In this document: in pieces, positions 40,976 through 49,724 of the stretch
Numbering within the stretch: the stretch's first letter is position 1
How the letters are laid out: each line of letters opens with the position of its first letter
Assembly (NCBI RefSeq): GCF_026262505.1
Contig: NC_067203.1
Location: forward strand, 9,486,001-9,550,000
From: Trichomonas vaginalis G3
Taxonomy: Eukaryota; Parabasalia; Trichomonadida; Trichomonadidae
DNA: 64,000 nucleotides
Direction: 5' to 3'
Translations under genes and position numbers: made by a program
Notes under the pieces: generated by a model
What the model saw: the letters and a program-made list of their open reading frames with translations, nothing else
What the model was told of the DNA's origin: nothing
Database searches by the model: none

Positions 40976-41212
40976 CTATTTACCTCCTATTTTATTAAGT
41001 ATTCCTTCAGCAATTCCACCAACTGCGTTACCTGCTTGTGCTCCCATCGCTGGATTACCTGCTTTAGCACCTAATACTCCACCTATGATAGTTCCTGCCG
41101 TTTTCGCTACTGGTGCCAAAAAGTTTGCAACGGGTTTTATTATTTTCTGATGAACCCATCTTGCTGCTTTCTTAATTCCTTCCCATAATTTTTTAAAGAA
41201 TCCTGCCGCCAT
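40976..41212 (-). CDS. Amphipathic virion-like peptide (MAAGFFKKLW type), 78 residues
   Basis: It starts MAAGFFKKLWEGIKKAARWVHQ and continues with a Gly/Ala-rich hydrophobic segment (AGTIIGGVLGAKAGNP…AVGGIAEGIL) typical of glycine-zipper membrane peptides such as the pVI-like proteins of Polintons and virophages. It ends tail-to-tail with the other peptide, 20 bp apart. Confidence 0.6.
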   Translation of the reverse strand: MAAGFFKKLWEGIKKAARWVHQKIIKPVANFLAPVAKTAGTIIGGVLGAKAGNPAMGAQAGNAVGGIAEGILNKIGGK

Positions 41213-41278
41213 TTCTGATTTAATATTAATTAAAAAATATATTTCATCACTTATATTCTAATTTTTATTTAATCATAA

Positions 41279-41665
41279 ATGAAACCAATTTTAAAAATAA
41301 ATGAAACAGAGGAGGAAGAAAGTGAAAATGTTCAACAAAAAATAAACGTTGTTAAACCAATTACTGAAATAAAAATTTTTTCATCTGTTGATGAATTTAA
41401 TGACTATTATGCTAATAATAAAAAATTATTTGAAGAATTGACAACATGTAAATTGAATAAAATGTTTAAAGTTGAGGACAGAGTCCAAGACCCAGAGGGT
41501 CATGGATTCAAAATTTCAAAAATAAAAGGAGTGGTTAGTTTGAAATCTATTCCTCAATCAAGAATCACCTCATTAATGAAAATTGATGATTTAACAAAAA
41601 GAATAGAAATTATTGAAGAGCGAATAAATCAAATTATTGATTTCATAAATTCAAATAATCATTAG
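41279..41665 (+). CDS. Small Maverick protein, unknown function
   Basis: 128 residues. A charged N-terminus is followed by a segment SVDEFNDYYANNKKLFEEL, then LNKMFKVE…GFKISKIKGVVSLK, and a short coiled coil at the end. The start is in the ATCATAAATG context. A double hairpin (41476-41501) lies in frame in the middle, interrupting what would otherwise be a short compact motif. Confidence 0.55.
   Translation: MKPILKINETEEEESENVQQKINVVKPITEIKIFSSVDEFNDYYANNKKLFEELTTCKLNKMFKVEDRVQDPEGHGFKISKIKGVVSLKSIPQSRITSLMKIDDLTKRIEIIEERINQIIDFINSNNH
41476..41501. repeat. Double-hairpin palindrome in frame in a coding region
   Basis: GGAC-AGA-GTCC, two bases, GACCC-AGA-GGGTC. It encodes DRVQDPEGH. Confidence 0.75.
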
Positions 41666-41694
41666 TTTTTTAAAGTTTATTTTTTAAAAATTTT

Positions 41695-42463
41695 TTTATT
41701 TCATTATGGTAGTTTATTTTTCATTCATGAAAATAATTATATCTGATTTCTTTTACTCTCTCGTATATACTAGATTTAAAGAATTCAGAACATTTCCCAT
41801 AATCTCCTAAATGTTTTCTTATCCCTAACGTGTGCCAGTTATTATATGAAACTGAATAAACTTTATCTTTATCTTTACACCTTTCATCACTTCCAATATA
41901 TTTATATCTCAGTTTTGATTTAGTATTTTCATAATCATTAACGTTTAATAATTCACAGTCTTCCTTTTTAAATTGATGTTTAAGATATTCAGGATTTAAT
42001 ACTCTACGTTTATATGCTCCTAACTTAGTTCTAAAGGTTTTTCTACAAAATTTAGGAATTCCATCCTCTTTAATGTCATCAATGATTTCCATTTCATTAT
42101 TTTCAATTTCTTCTTCTCGTTTATGAGGTCTTTGATTATGACTCCATTGATTCCATGAAATTAAATATTCTTTATCATTATATTTATACCTCATTAGCTT
42201 ATTTTGGCTTTCATATTCATTTAATAATTCACAATCTTCATTTTTAAATTGAAGTTTAACCCATTCAGGATTTAAACAATGTTTAATTAATCGCGGAATA
42301 TCTGACATCATCTATATATAGCTTCTTTTATAAAAGATAAAAAAATAAATTATTTTAAAATTAATGTTAATTTTTTAATGATTTATAAATAAATATATTT
42401 TAATGCATCGTCTATATATAGTTGTAACAAAAAAAGTCACTAAACCCGCACTCTTATACTACT
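41695..42463 (-). repeat. Maverick terminal inverted repeat, right
   Basis: Reverse complement of the left repeat, ending TACTACT. Near-identical except in the outer ~23 bp. Confidence 0.9.
41721..42311 (-). CDS. TIR-embedded two-module protein (right copy)
   Basis: Identical in protein sequence over all 196 residues to the copy at 18848-19438, as expected for a gene lying inside the terminal repeat. It reads inward, leftward. The identity shows the two ends have not diverged since the last conversion or insertion. Confidence 0.75.
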   Translation of the reverse strand: MMSDIPRLIKHCLNPEWVKLQFKNEDCELLNEYESQNKLMRYKYNDKEYLISWNQWSHNQRPHKREEEIENNEMEIIDDIKEDGIPKFCRKTFRTKLGAYKRRVLNPEYLKHQFKKEDCELLNVNDYENTKSKLRYKYIGSDERCKDKDKVYSVSYNNWHTLGIRKHLGDYGKCSEFFKSSIYERVKEIRYNYFHE

Positions 42464-42469
42464 TAAAAT
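42464..42469. repeat. Target-site duplication TAAAAT, right copy (Maverick)
   Basis: TAAAAT follows the CT terminus at 42463 and equals 18690-18695. Confidence 0.9.
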
Positions 42470-43395
42470 TCACAATTCAAAATATCACTTCTTCGAATAT
42501 CTTTCAAATAGATTTGATACTACTGGAAAATTTATTCGAATATTTATCGCATTATATTAACCAGATTTTTTTCATTTTTTCATTAAAATTAATTCATTTT
42601 AAAGCTTTAGATAACATACAATACCTTTATTTATCAACATTTTCCGATCAATATGATGAGATATTACGTTTCATAAGCAGCAGTGACAATTCTCTCTATA
42701 TCATCGATACATTTATTGCTTTGATTAAAAACAATATTCTTGACGCTGAATTCTTCCAAAACGCAGTTTTACTCAAGAAAGAAATTTTTTCTAGTATTAT
42801 TGAGTACGAAAATCAATATTCAACTTATGCAATTGCAAATTTCTTTACAAAATTATTAAAATATTACCCAGGATATGCAACTGCTCTTCCATGTTCGGAT
42901 ATACTAATATCAAATTATTTCAACTTTTTTAATGACGTGAATTCAATTATAAATAACGAAGATTTTGTTTATCTTCTCAAATTTATAGTTTTATTTTATA
43001 AAGCAGTCGATATAACATCTGAGATGGCTTTAGAATTCATAAAAACACTTGAAATTCTGCGAAGTCTTTCTCCTCACTATTCATTTACAGAGTATGTAGT
43101 TCAGGGGTATTATTGTGTACTTCCTCTTATACCCATGCAAATTTCATCTACCTATTTTTTAAATTCACATGAATTTTTAATTAATTATGCAATTGAGAAT
43201 TCAAATCTTCACAAATATTTGAAATTATATTCCAGATGTTTCCGCAGATTTGATAGCGATGAAATATTCAAAAATGTTTTTCATATCTTAAACCTTGTAG
43301 AAGTTACAACAGAATATTTATCAGAAAATCAGGATCTTTCTGAGAAACAGATCTTTATTTGCAACGATATCCTAACGAGGGTTAATTTAATTTAA
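42470..43395 (+). pseudogene. 3' part of the split helical-repeat gene carried by the MULE
   Basis: About 308 codons of helical, Leu/Phe/Tyr-rich sequence without membrane or catalytic motifs, continuing in frame from 18695 across the Maverick. The present reading frame begins at an ATG inside the Maverick end (42403), so the element's last ~60 bp supply a new 22-residue N-terminus (MHRLYIVVTKK…). A truncated fusion could be made if the TIR promotes transcription. It ends tail-to-tail, overlapping by four bases, with the HP1-like gene. Confidence 0.7.
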
Positions 43396-43748
43396 TTTTT
43401 ATTTTTTATTTCAAGTTTGAGTAAACTTTCAAGATAATCTATATAAGCCTTTTGATGTTCTTCATCTAGATTCTTGTTTAATATGTGATGAATTTGATTT
43501 TTTTTTGAAAATTCAAGATAAAATTCTTTTTTATCTTGATCAACAACATGAACAATTCGAGTACAGCGTAACATTTCATCAATATTTTCTGTTTTCTTCG
43601 TTTCTAGATATTTTTCAAATATTTCTTGCGGAATCTCATTTTGATATACCCATTTATTTTTTTCCGGATGCTGATCTTTGTACTTAACGAAATATTGCTT
43701 GACTATTCGCTCAGAAACAACATATTCGATCTCTTTTCTCTTTCTCAT
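43392..43748 (-). CDS. Small HP1-like protein: chromodomain plus chromoshadow-like domain
   Basis: The 118-residue protein has an N-terminal chromodomain pattern, EIEYVVSERIV (strand), KQYFVKYKDQHPEKNKWVYQNEI (with W in the usual Trp place) and the C-terminal helix FEKYLE, at about residues 6-50. A second strand-strand-helix unit follows at about 58-112 (RCTRIVHVVDQDKKEFYLEF, then AYIDYLESLLKL), matching a chromoshadow fold with the helix that dimerises HP1. Typical HP1 proteins bind methylated H3K9; the aromatic cage is incomplete by eye. It lies inside the MULE, divergent from the transposase, with an Inr-like TCACA 11 nt before the start. Confidence 0.65.
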   Translation of the reverse strand: MRKRKEIEYVVSERIVKQYFVKYKDQHPEKNKWVYQNEIPQEIFEKYLETKKTENIDEMLRCTRIVHVVDQDKKEFYLEFSKKNQIHHILNKNLDEEHQKAYIDYLESLLKLEIKNKN

Positions 43749-43756
43749 TGAATATT

Positions 43757-43761
43757 TGTGA
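43757..43761 (-). promoter_or_regulatory. Inr-like element of the HP1-like gene
   Basis: On the minus strand TCACA, fitting TCA+1Y(T/A), with +1 at 43759, eleven nt from the ATG at 43748. Confidence 0.45.
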
Positions 43762-43973
43762 CACTTTTGAATTCAATCAAATCAAAAATATTTGAAATTG
43801 CTAGAATTTTTTTTCTTTCTCATGAATATTTGAAATGACTCAAAAGGAAAACTCGTTCGATTCAATTCAATTTTGAATCAGAATTTTTTAAGGACCAATA
43901 AATCAAATTATGTTAAGAAAATCTTTTTTTAACTCAGAGTATCAAAAGTACGTTAAACCTTCAATTTTATCTC

Positions 43974-45835
43974 ATGTCGGAAAGCGAACCGACAATAGTG
44001 GAAGAGAATCAAACTATATCAGTATCCATCCAAGCTATTGTTGATGAAGAAAAAGGAGATGGAGCTGATATGCTGGATTTAATTCAAAATGAATTGAATT
44101 CCCGTAAAAAATTGAAATATAGAATGGAAATACCTGAAAATCCCCAATTCCAATTCTCAAGGAAAGATATAGCAAATTAAAATTTACAGATCCTACAGAA
44201 GCTGCTATATTTATTGCAAAAGATTCATATAATTCTTTTTATCCATTAAATTTTGAGCAAGGAAAAAAGTTTCGTTGTCCTAACTGCCAATTTTGCATGG
44301 AGCTTGTAAAGACTCATGAAAATGGTCAACTTTTCTTCATTCCAGTAATTAAACACGAGCATAGAGCAAAGCAATGCAAGCCGAGTAACAATATACCAAA
44401 AATTCTTAAGTTGCAAGCAGGAAAAAAAGTCTATGAATTAGCAAATTCTGATAATGTTCCTCAATGCAAAGAAATTTTTGCAAAAGAATTGAATATTCCC
44501 AATGCAACTTATACGATGTTCCATAATATAGTAAATAAACTTAAAGGAACCACAAAAGGGGATAGAATTCAATCTTACAATTATTTCTCAACAATTTTTT
44601 CAATCATAAACAAAATCGAACAAGGATTCTGCGAAATGATTTTAGTTAAAGAAGTTAACAATGAAATTGAATTGCATACATTTAAGAAAGGTGATGAATT
44701 ACCTGAAAATTCAAAAGACTTTCAAATTTATTCATTTATTGTAATTCCTCCAATAACTCATTTTTACATGCAAACACAAGCTTTTTGCGGAATAATTCAA
44801 ATTGATGGAACGTTTTTATTTTGTATTAAAAAAGGAAACTTACTCATTATTGGTACACCTGCACCAAATAATAGACTTATCCCTATTGCATTTGCATGGT
44901 CTGTTAGTGAAAATACGATAACAATTAAGGATATGCTCACTAAATTGAAATCTTTTATTCCACCAAGCAGATTCAAGAATATTTATTCCGATCAAGGTCC
45001 GGCAATTATAGCTGCTGTTAGAGAATCAGGCTTTTCTTGCGATCATAAATTTTGCTTACGTCATTTTGCAACAAAAAGGGAATACATCAATGTCTATTCC
45101 GAAATTGTTGAAGTCGCTTACGCAGACCATCCTCAAAAACGAATTGACTTGATTAAAAAGTTAGAAACTCGTTTACAAGAGGAATATCCAAACCGCGAAA
45201 ATAATCAGGATCTCTTTAAGTACTTAGATAGTATTAACCCATTTGAAGGATTCGCTGACTACACCGCTGGCATACTCACAACATCTCTTATTGAATCCCT
45301 TAATGCCGAAATTAAAGATAAATGGGATACATATGAACCCGCCGAACTAATTATCCGTCTCATTGAACATGAATTCAATCTTGTTAAAAATGTTTTAACA
45401 GGTGATTTTAAATCAGATAATATTATCAAAAATCTAAATGAAACTTTGAAACATTCAGATATGTTTAGCTCGGTATTATATGATCCAATTCAAGAATTAT
45501 ATTATGCAACTTTTGGTCGCTATACATATTGCGTAAAAATTATGTCAGATTCACAATATTCATGCACATGTAAGCACATCGAATTATACGGATTACCTTG
45601 TATTCATGTAATCGCCGTATTGAATCACTTTTCGAACAAAAATCTTCTTAAAAATTTGAATGATGCAGTTCATGCTCGCTTCAAATGTTCAGAGTTTATG
45701 ACTCCTGTGGAAGATTTAATGAAATTTTATGTTGACCAAGCATCTTTAAAAATTCCCGGAATAAATTTCAACCTGGGAGAGATTGAAAAATTAAGGGGAA
45801 AAAGGACTAGGATTAAAGCATTTTACGAAAAGTGA
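43974..45835 (+). pseudogene. MULE transposase, one frameshift
   Basis: Domains in order: a FLYWCH/WRKY-like zinc block (FRCPNCQFC…KHEHRAKQC), the MULE DDE core (first Asp in IIQIDGTFLF, second in IYSDQGP, CxxH in FCLRHFAT, Glu probably in LIESLNAEI), and a C-terminal SWIM zinc finger (CTCKHIELYGLPCIH). This is the Mutator/MuDR family transposase. The frame starting at 43974 ends at 44180. The main frame (visible from about 44165 and with an ATG at 44297) carries on to 45835, so a single frameshift separates the N-terminal 68 residues from the rest. It lies inside the 80-bp TIRs of the element. Confidence 0.88.
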
Positions 45836-47019
45836 TGCTGTGTTGTTAGTTATTTATTTACTTTTTTTAATATTTTTTAAAAAAATAAAAGAAAATTCAA
45901 ATAATTTTGTATCTCCCATGATATATCGACCCACGAGTACTAATGTGGCTATAATTAGAGATTGCAACTCTATTATGATCATAGTCCGGTGATATACAAT
46001 AAGATTCAAATTTTGAAAGAATTAAATTAATAAAATCCCGGTGAAAAAATAAAAACAGCTTCTAAAAGTATAGTTATCTTAAAATACGAACTTTAACACA
46101 AGTTTTTTGATCCAATAGAAAATTGAATTCTTTGAATAAATAAAATATTTTATGTATTAACATATTAAATTTCCTAATTATTTTTTCTTCTTGGGAAAAT
46201 TTTTGAATTCGAATAGAAAATTCAATAAATTGAAATTGGGTTGAAAGAATTCTCCATATTAACTTGTCATATATTTCAGATCATATAAATTAAGTTAATT
46301 AAATTTTTTAAAAACCTTAATAGGATAAAAAAAAGAATTTACACTCTCTCACTTTGAAAACGTAGAAAATGCCAATCTATTGGTATACATTTTAGTTTTG
46401 TTAAGTTTACAAAACGATTACTCTAGATTTTAAAGATTTATCAAGAATTTAGAGAATATCCTTCTCAAAACAACTTCAATAGCGAAGGATTAGTATTGAA
46501 TCGGATTTGTAACATAATTATAGTACATTACAATACAATTTCTCCGACTTTTAAATATTTTTGAAATATTTACAAAATATGCTCTTTCTATCATCGATAC
46601 TTTAATACAGAGCAAATTTAGTAAATGTCATCACGTTATTTTTTCATAAATCGTTTTCGAACTTTTGAAATATTTATTTTAAACCAGTTTTCTACATTTA
46701 ATATGTGAATTATATCAAAAGTAGATGGGCAATACTTGTAAATCTATTTAAACTATTAGTTTGCTATTATTGAAGAACTTTATAATTTTTTTTTCTTATG
46801 TATGGAATTAAAGATAATTTTGCCGATTCCAACTGGTTTTTCTATATGAGTTAAATATGCCAAGTGAAATTGGACTTGCCAATATTGTAAATTGAAGTAT
46901 GGACTATATATCGATTTTCATTGATTGATGAATAACTCGGAGTAATGTAATTGTTGATAATGAAAAATAGTTTTCAATTGCTGGTAAGGGCCAATGTATG
47001 TTCAATAGCTCCGAAAGCA
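45836..47019. other. MULE interior downstream of the transposase, no gene seen
   Basis: About 1.2 kb of AT-rich DNA between the transposase stop and the right TIR. No coding region recognised. Confidence 0.6.
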
Positions 47020-47106
47020 AAAAATGCACGTTTAGAAAAAGACGATAACGATTAAATTACAAAATCAATAACGACGACGATTAAATTACAAAATCAATAA
47101 TGACCC
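47020..47106 (-). repeat. MULE terminal inverted repeat, right
   Basis: Reverse complement of 16905-16991, with the same internal ~30-bp duplication, differing at a few positions and by a small gap near the outer end. Confidence 0.85.
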
Positions 47107-47115
47107 AAATCATTT
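47107..47115. repeat. Target-site duplication AAATCATTT, right copy (Mutator-like element)
   Basis: Matches 16896-16904. Confidence 0.85.
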
Positions 47116-48304
47116 TGCTGTCATTAACGTTTCAAGAGGAGATACAAACACAACGTTAGAGATTGATGTTTTTGGCAAAATATTTCTATCCGTAGACAAT
47201 GGAATGAAAATTAATTATCATGTTGATGAAACAATACCTCAAAATTATCCGTTAGTTTACTTCTATGATCCTTGCCAAACAGAATATTCCATACAATACA
47301 TATTTGATACGAACAGCACAAAAAATGTTGAAGTATTATCTGAAATTAGAGCTTCAAATGTATTAAATGAGGATTTAGATATTGTATACTATAATGAGAA
47401 CGTACGTATACTTGACCAAGATGAAATTCCTTTTGCACCTATCATTGAAGGGGCAAATCATTTCAAATTAAAAATTTCTGCGAACAGAACACCAGAACCT
47501 GATGAGTCAACAACAGAATCAGAAACAACAGAAGAAACAACAGCTATATCTTCTGAATTTACTCATGTAACGCCACCTGCAACTATTGCAGCTACGCCAC
47601 AAGGGCTTATCAATTCTCCTGACGAATTAAACATCCAAATAGACGGAAGCAATGCATATGACAAAATTTTTTCATTGACATCGAAAAACAAAATCCTTCA
47701 GAGATATTTCAAGAACAGAGTTGTTTCTCTTGCATGTGATGAAGACAGGAAAAACTTTGCTTTAATAGCTATTAACTCAACTATAAAAATATCATCAGAT
47801 AATATTTGTTCAGTGGCTATTTATGGACGAAAAAATACAATTGAAGCAAGTGGACCAATTATTTTCAATATTGTCGCAGATACAAATATTCTTTCTGAAA
47901 AGTTCGACCTTTCTGATCCAACACAGCACCCTCTTTGGAGAGTTGCAGGAAGTAATAACGTTTTGAAGACGTCTTTTACCGGAAAAGCTTCTTCAGATTA
48001 TTCTTTTGTATTTTATGGATTTGATGGAAATGGAACTGTTTTTCCAAGACTTGGATCGAAAATGTCTGTTAAACAAATATATGAAGGAGATGTGGTCAAC
48101 ATGGCATCGTTTGCAAATGTTATTTCTACCAGAGAATTTGAACAAAAACACTTTTTGAAATTAGTTGTAAAAAAAGGTGCAAAACCTCCAATGAATTCGC
48201 GAACACTCCTCATTTGTACTAATGTCCTCGGTATTAGTTCTCTTATTCTTACATTTTTTATAATCATTTGTGTATTTGAAGTTATTTGCAAGCGCTCAAA
48301 ATAA
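47116..48304 (+). pseudogene. 3' part of the split membrane surface-protein gene
   Basis: The frame continues from 16904 (…LNHF, then AVINVSRG…). An ATG-started frame begins at 47204, but the codons upstream to 47116 are clearly coding. The ectodomain is strand-rich with several N-x-S/T sites and a Thr/Glu-rich linker (ESTTESETTEETT). The protein ends with a hydrophobic span (LICTNVLGISSLILTFFIII) and a short basic tail CKRSK, a type I single-pass membrane topology. With the 5' part it would be a ~513-residue surface protein. The family is not recognised; trichomonads have many lineage-specific surface proteins. Confidence 0.75.
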
Positions 48305-49722
48305 ATTAATTGATTGTGCTCTTCAGAAAAAATGGTTGTCGTTTTATATTTTAGGAAAATTTGATTTTTCCACCTCCAAAAAAGGTGACCAAACTATTTT
48401 TTGAAAGTCCGCCATAACTTTAATGGTACTATTTCAGCGTGTACAATGAATACAAAAATTCTAAGAGTGCCACATAAAATAGTACTTTAGACTTGAGTTA
48501 ATGCTACCAAGCAAATGTTAAAAAGATGACTTTAGTGTTTTGATAATCAAAGATTAAAATCATTATTGTCTAAATCAATAATCATAACGACAGAAGTTAA
48601 TGTTTTTTCATAAGTGCTTTAAATCCACTTTTAAAAGTATACCTCAAAAATCAAAATATCAAAAAAAATTGGCCGATAGGTTTGGCTTTAATTTTTGTCT
48701 GCTTTTATGATTTGATATGGATGTTATAATTTTAAAAGTTGAGCCAAATTCACCAATAGATTTTTGAGATTTGCAAATACTCAATAATTTTCAGCGTGTT
48801 ATCTTTTATTAAAAGAACTATTTGGTTTCAGTATCATATAAATTGATATTTACTTTCTATTTGAACCTTCATTTAGCTAATGATTTAATAATACAGATTT
48901 CATCTAGTCCTTATAAGAGAATTTTGAATTTGTTATAATAAAAAAACAAACAGATATAGCTTACACTTCTATAATAAAGATACCTTTTATAGAAATCAGT
49001 ATGAAATGTGTTTTGGCTTATTGGAAGCATATCAGACATAATCGCCATAATCAAAAAATCTATATACCCAATAAGTAATAAATTTGTCGATATAGATTTT
49101 CCATAAAATTAGTTTTTAGTCTGATCTTAAAATAAATTTAATTTTTTATAAAAAAAATCACATTTAAAAGTACCTTTTTAGTAGCTCGAAATCCTGTTGG
49201 TGGATTTCGGGCGTACTTCAAAATTAGCTTTTCTTCTACATATGCAAGCTATATTTTAAATATGGAGCAAATCGGATCGGCGAAAGGAGTTTAGTTACCT
49301 TTCCTCCAAACTAACAATCATTTATATGGACTGTTAGTTTTGCATTTATTATCTTTTCATTCATTTTATTTTTTATGGATGTAATTGTATGGCATGGGCT
49401 TCAATTCTCCCATTTAAGTTAGATTTTCAATGGCACTTCATATTAATTGTAATAATTTTGACTAAATGTTAAATTAAAATAAGTATACATCACTAAAAAT
49501 CCACAAGACTACAAACTCAAAAAATAGTTTTCAAGTTCTTCTAATATGTAATTAAGTTGTGTCGGTATCGAGTTCTTAATAATATTTTCAAAATATTTAT
49601 GGTTGCACTCACGCCAATTTGACTTTAATTCAAATTTTTGACAACTGGCATGAAGTTTCATTTAAAAATTAACAATGTCACTAATAAATAAATTTTTTAC
49701 AAACAAAACAAATAATAAATAA
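48305..49722. other. Intergenic region, no gene seen
   Basis: About 1.4 kb of AT-rich DNA. A neat hairpin CGAAATCC…GGATTTCG lies at about 49188-49210. No gene recognised. Confidence 0.55.
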
Positions 49723-49724
49723 TA

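Larger units (their letters stand above)
18696..42463. mobile_element. Maverick/Polinton, 23.8 kb, fossil
   Basis: The ends are 5'-AGTAGTA…TACTACT-3' with a 6-bp duplication and ~0.77-kb terminal inverted repeats. Parts, left to right: TIR gene, unknown gene, protein-primed DNA polymerase B, small unknown genes, integrase, accessory block (primase/helicase, cassette gene, KilA-N-like gene), fibre, candidate minor structural proteins, packaging ATPase, major capsid protein, amphipathic virion peptides, small conserved gene, and the second TIR gene. Left-half genes run right, right-half genes run left. It is broken, with about ten breaks spread over the polymerase, integrase, ATPase and unknown genes; the capsid gene looks whole. 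No adenain-like protease was found. Near-identical TIRs and an exact duplication point to recent insertion. Confidence 0.95.
16905..47106. mobile_element. Mutator-like element (MULE), expanded to 30.2 kb by a nested Maverick
   Basis: Terminal inverted repeats of about 80 bp (16905-16991 and 47020-47106) end in GAGAGGTTATCG on the left and, reversed, GGGTCATTATTG on the right. They are nearly identical inside and contain a ~30-bp tandem duplication built on GATTTTGTAATTTAATCG. The 9-bp duplication AAATCATTT flanks both ends. A MULE-type transposase gene lies inside (43974-45835). Removing the nested Maverick and its 6-bp duplication leaves about 6.4 kb, holding the transposase, an HP1-like gene and a helical-repeat gene. 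It sits in the coding sequence of a surface-protein gene. Confidence 0.85.

Noticed and set aside
41721-42311. Independent second gene at the right end
   Set aside because: It is the inverted-repeat copy of 18848-19438, not a separately evolved paralogue.
18696-42463. Retrotransposon or LTR element
   Set aside because: No reverse transcriptase, no LTR direct repeats; capsid, packaging ATPase, polymerase B and inverted termini identify a Maverick.
16905-47106. Two unrelated neighbouring transposons instead of one 30-kb MULE
   Set aside because: The two TIRs match over 80 bp in inverted orientation, share a 9-bp duplication, and the flanking gene is in frame across it.
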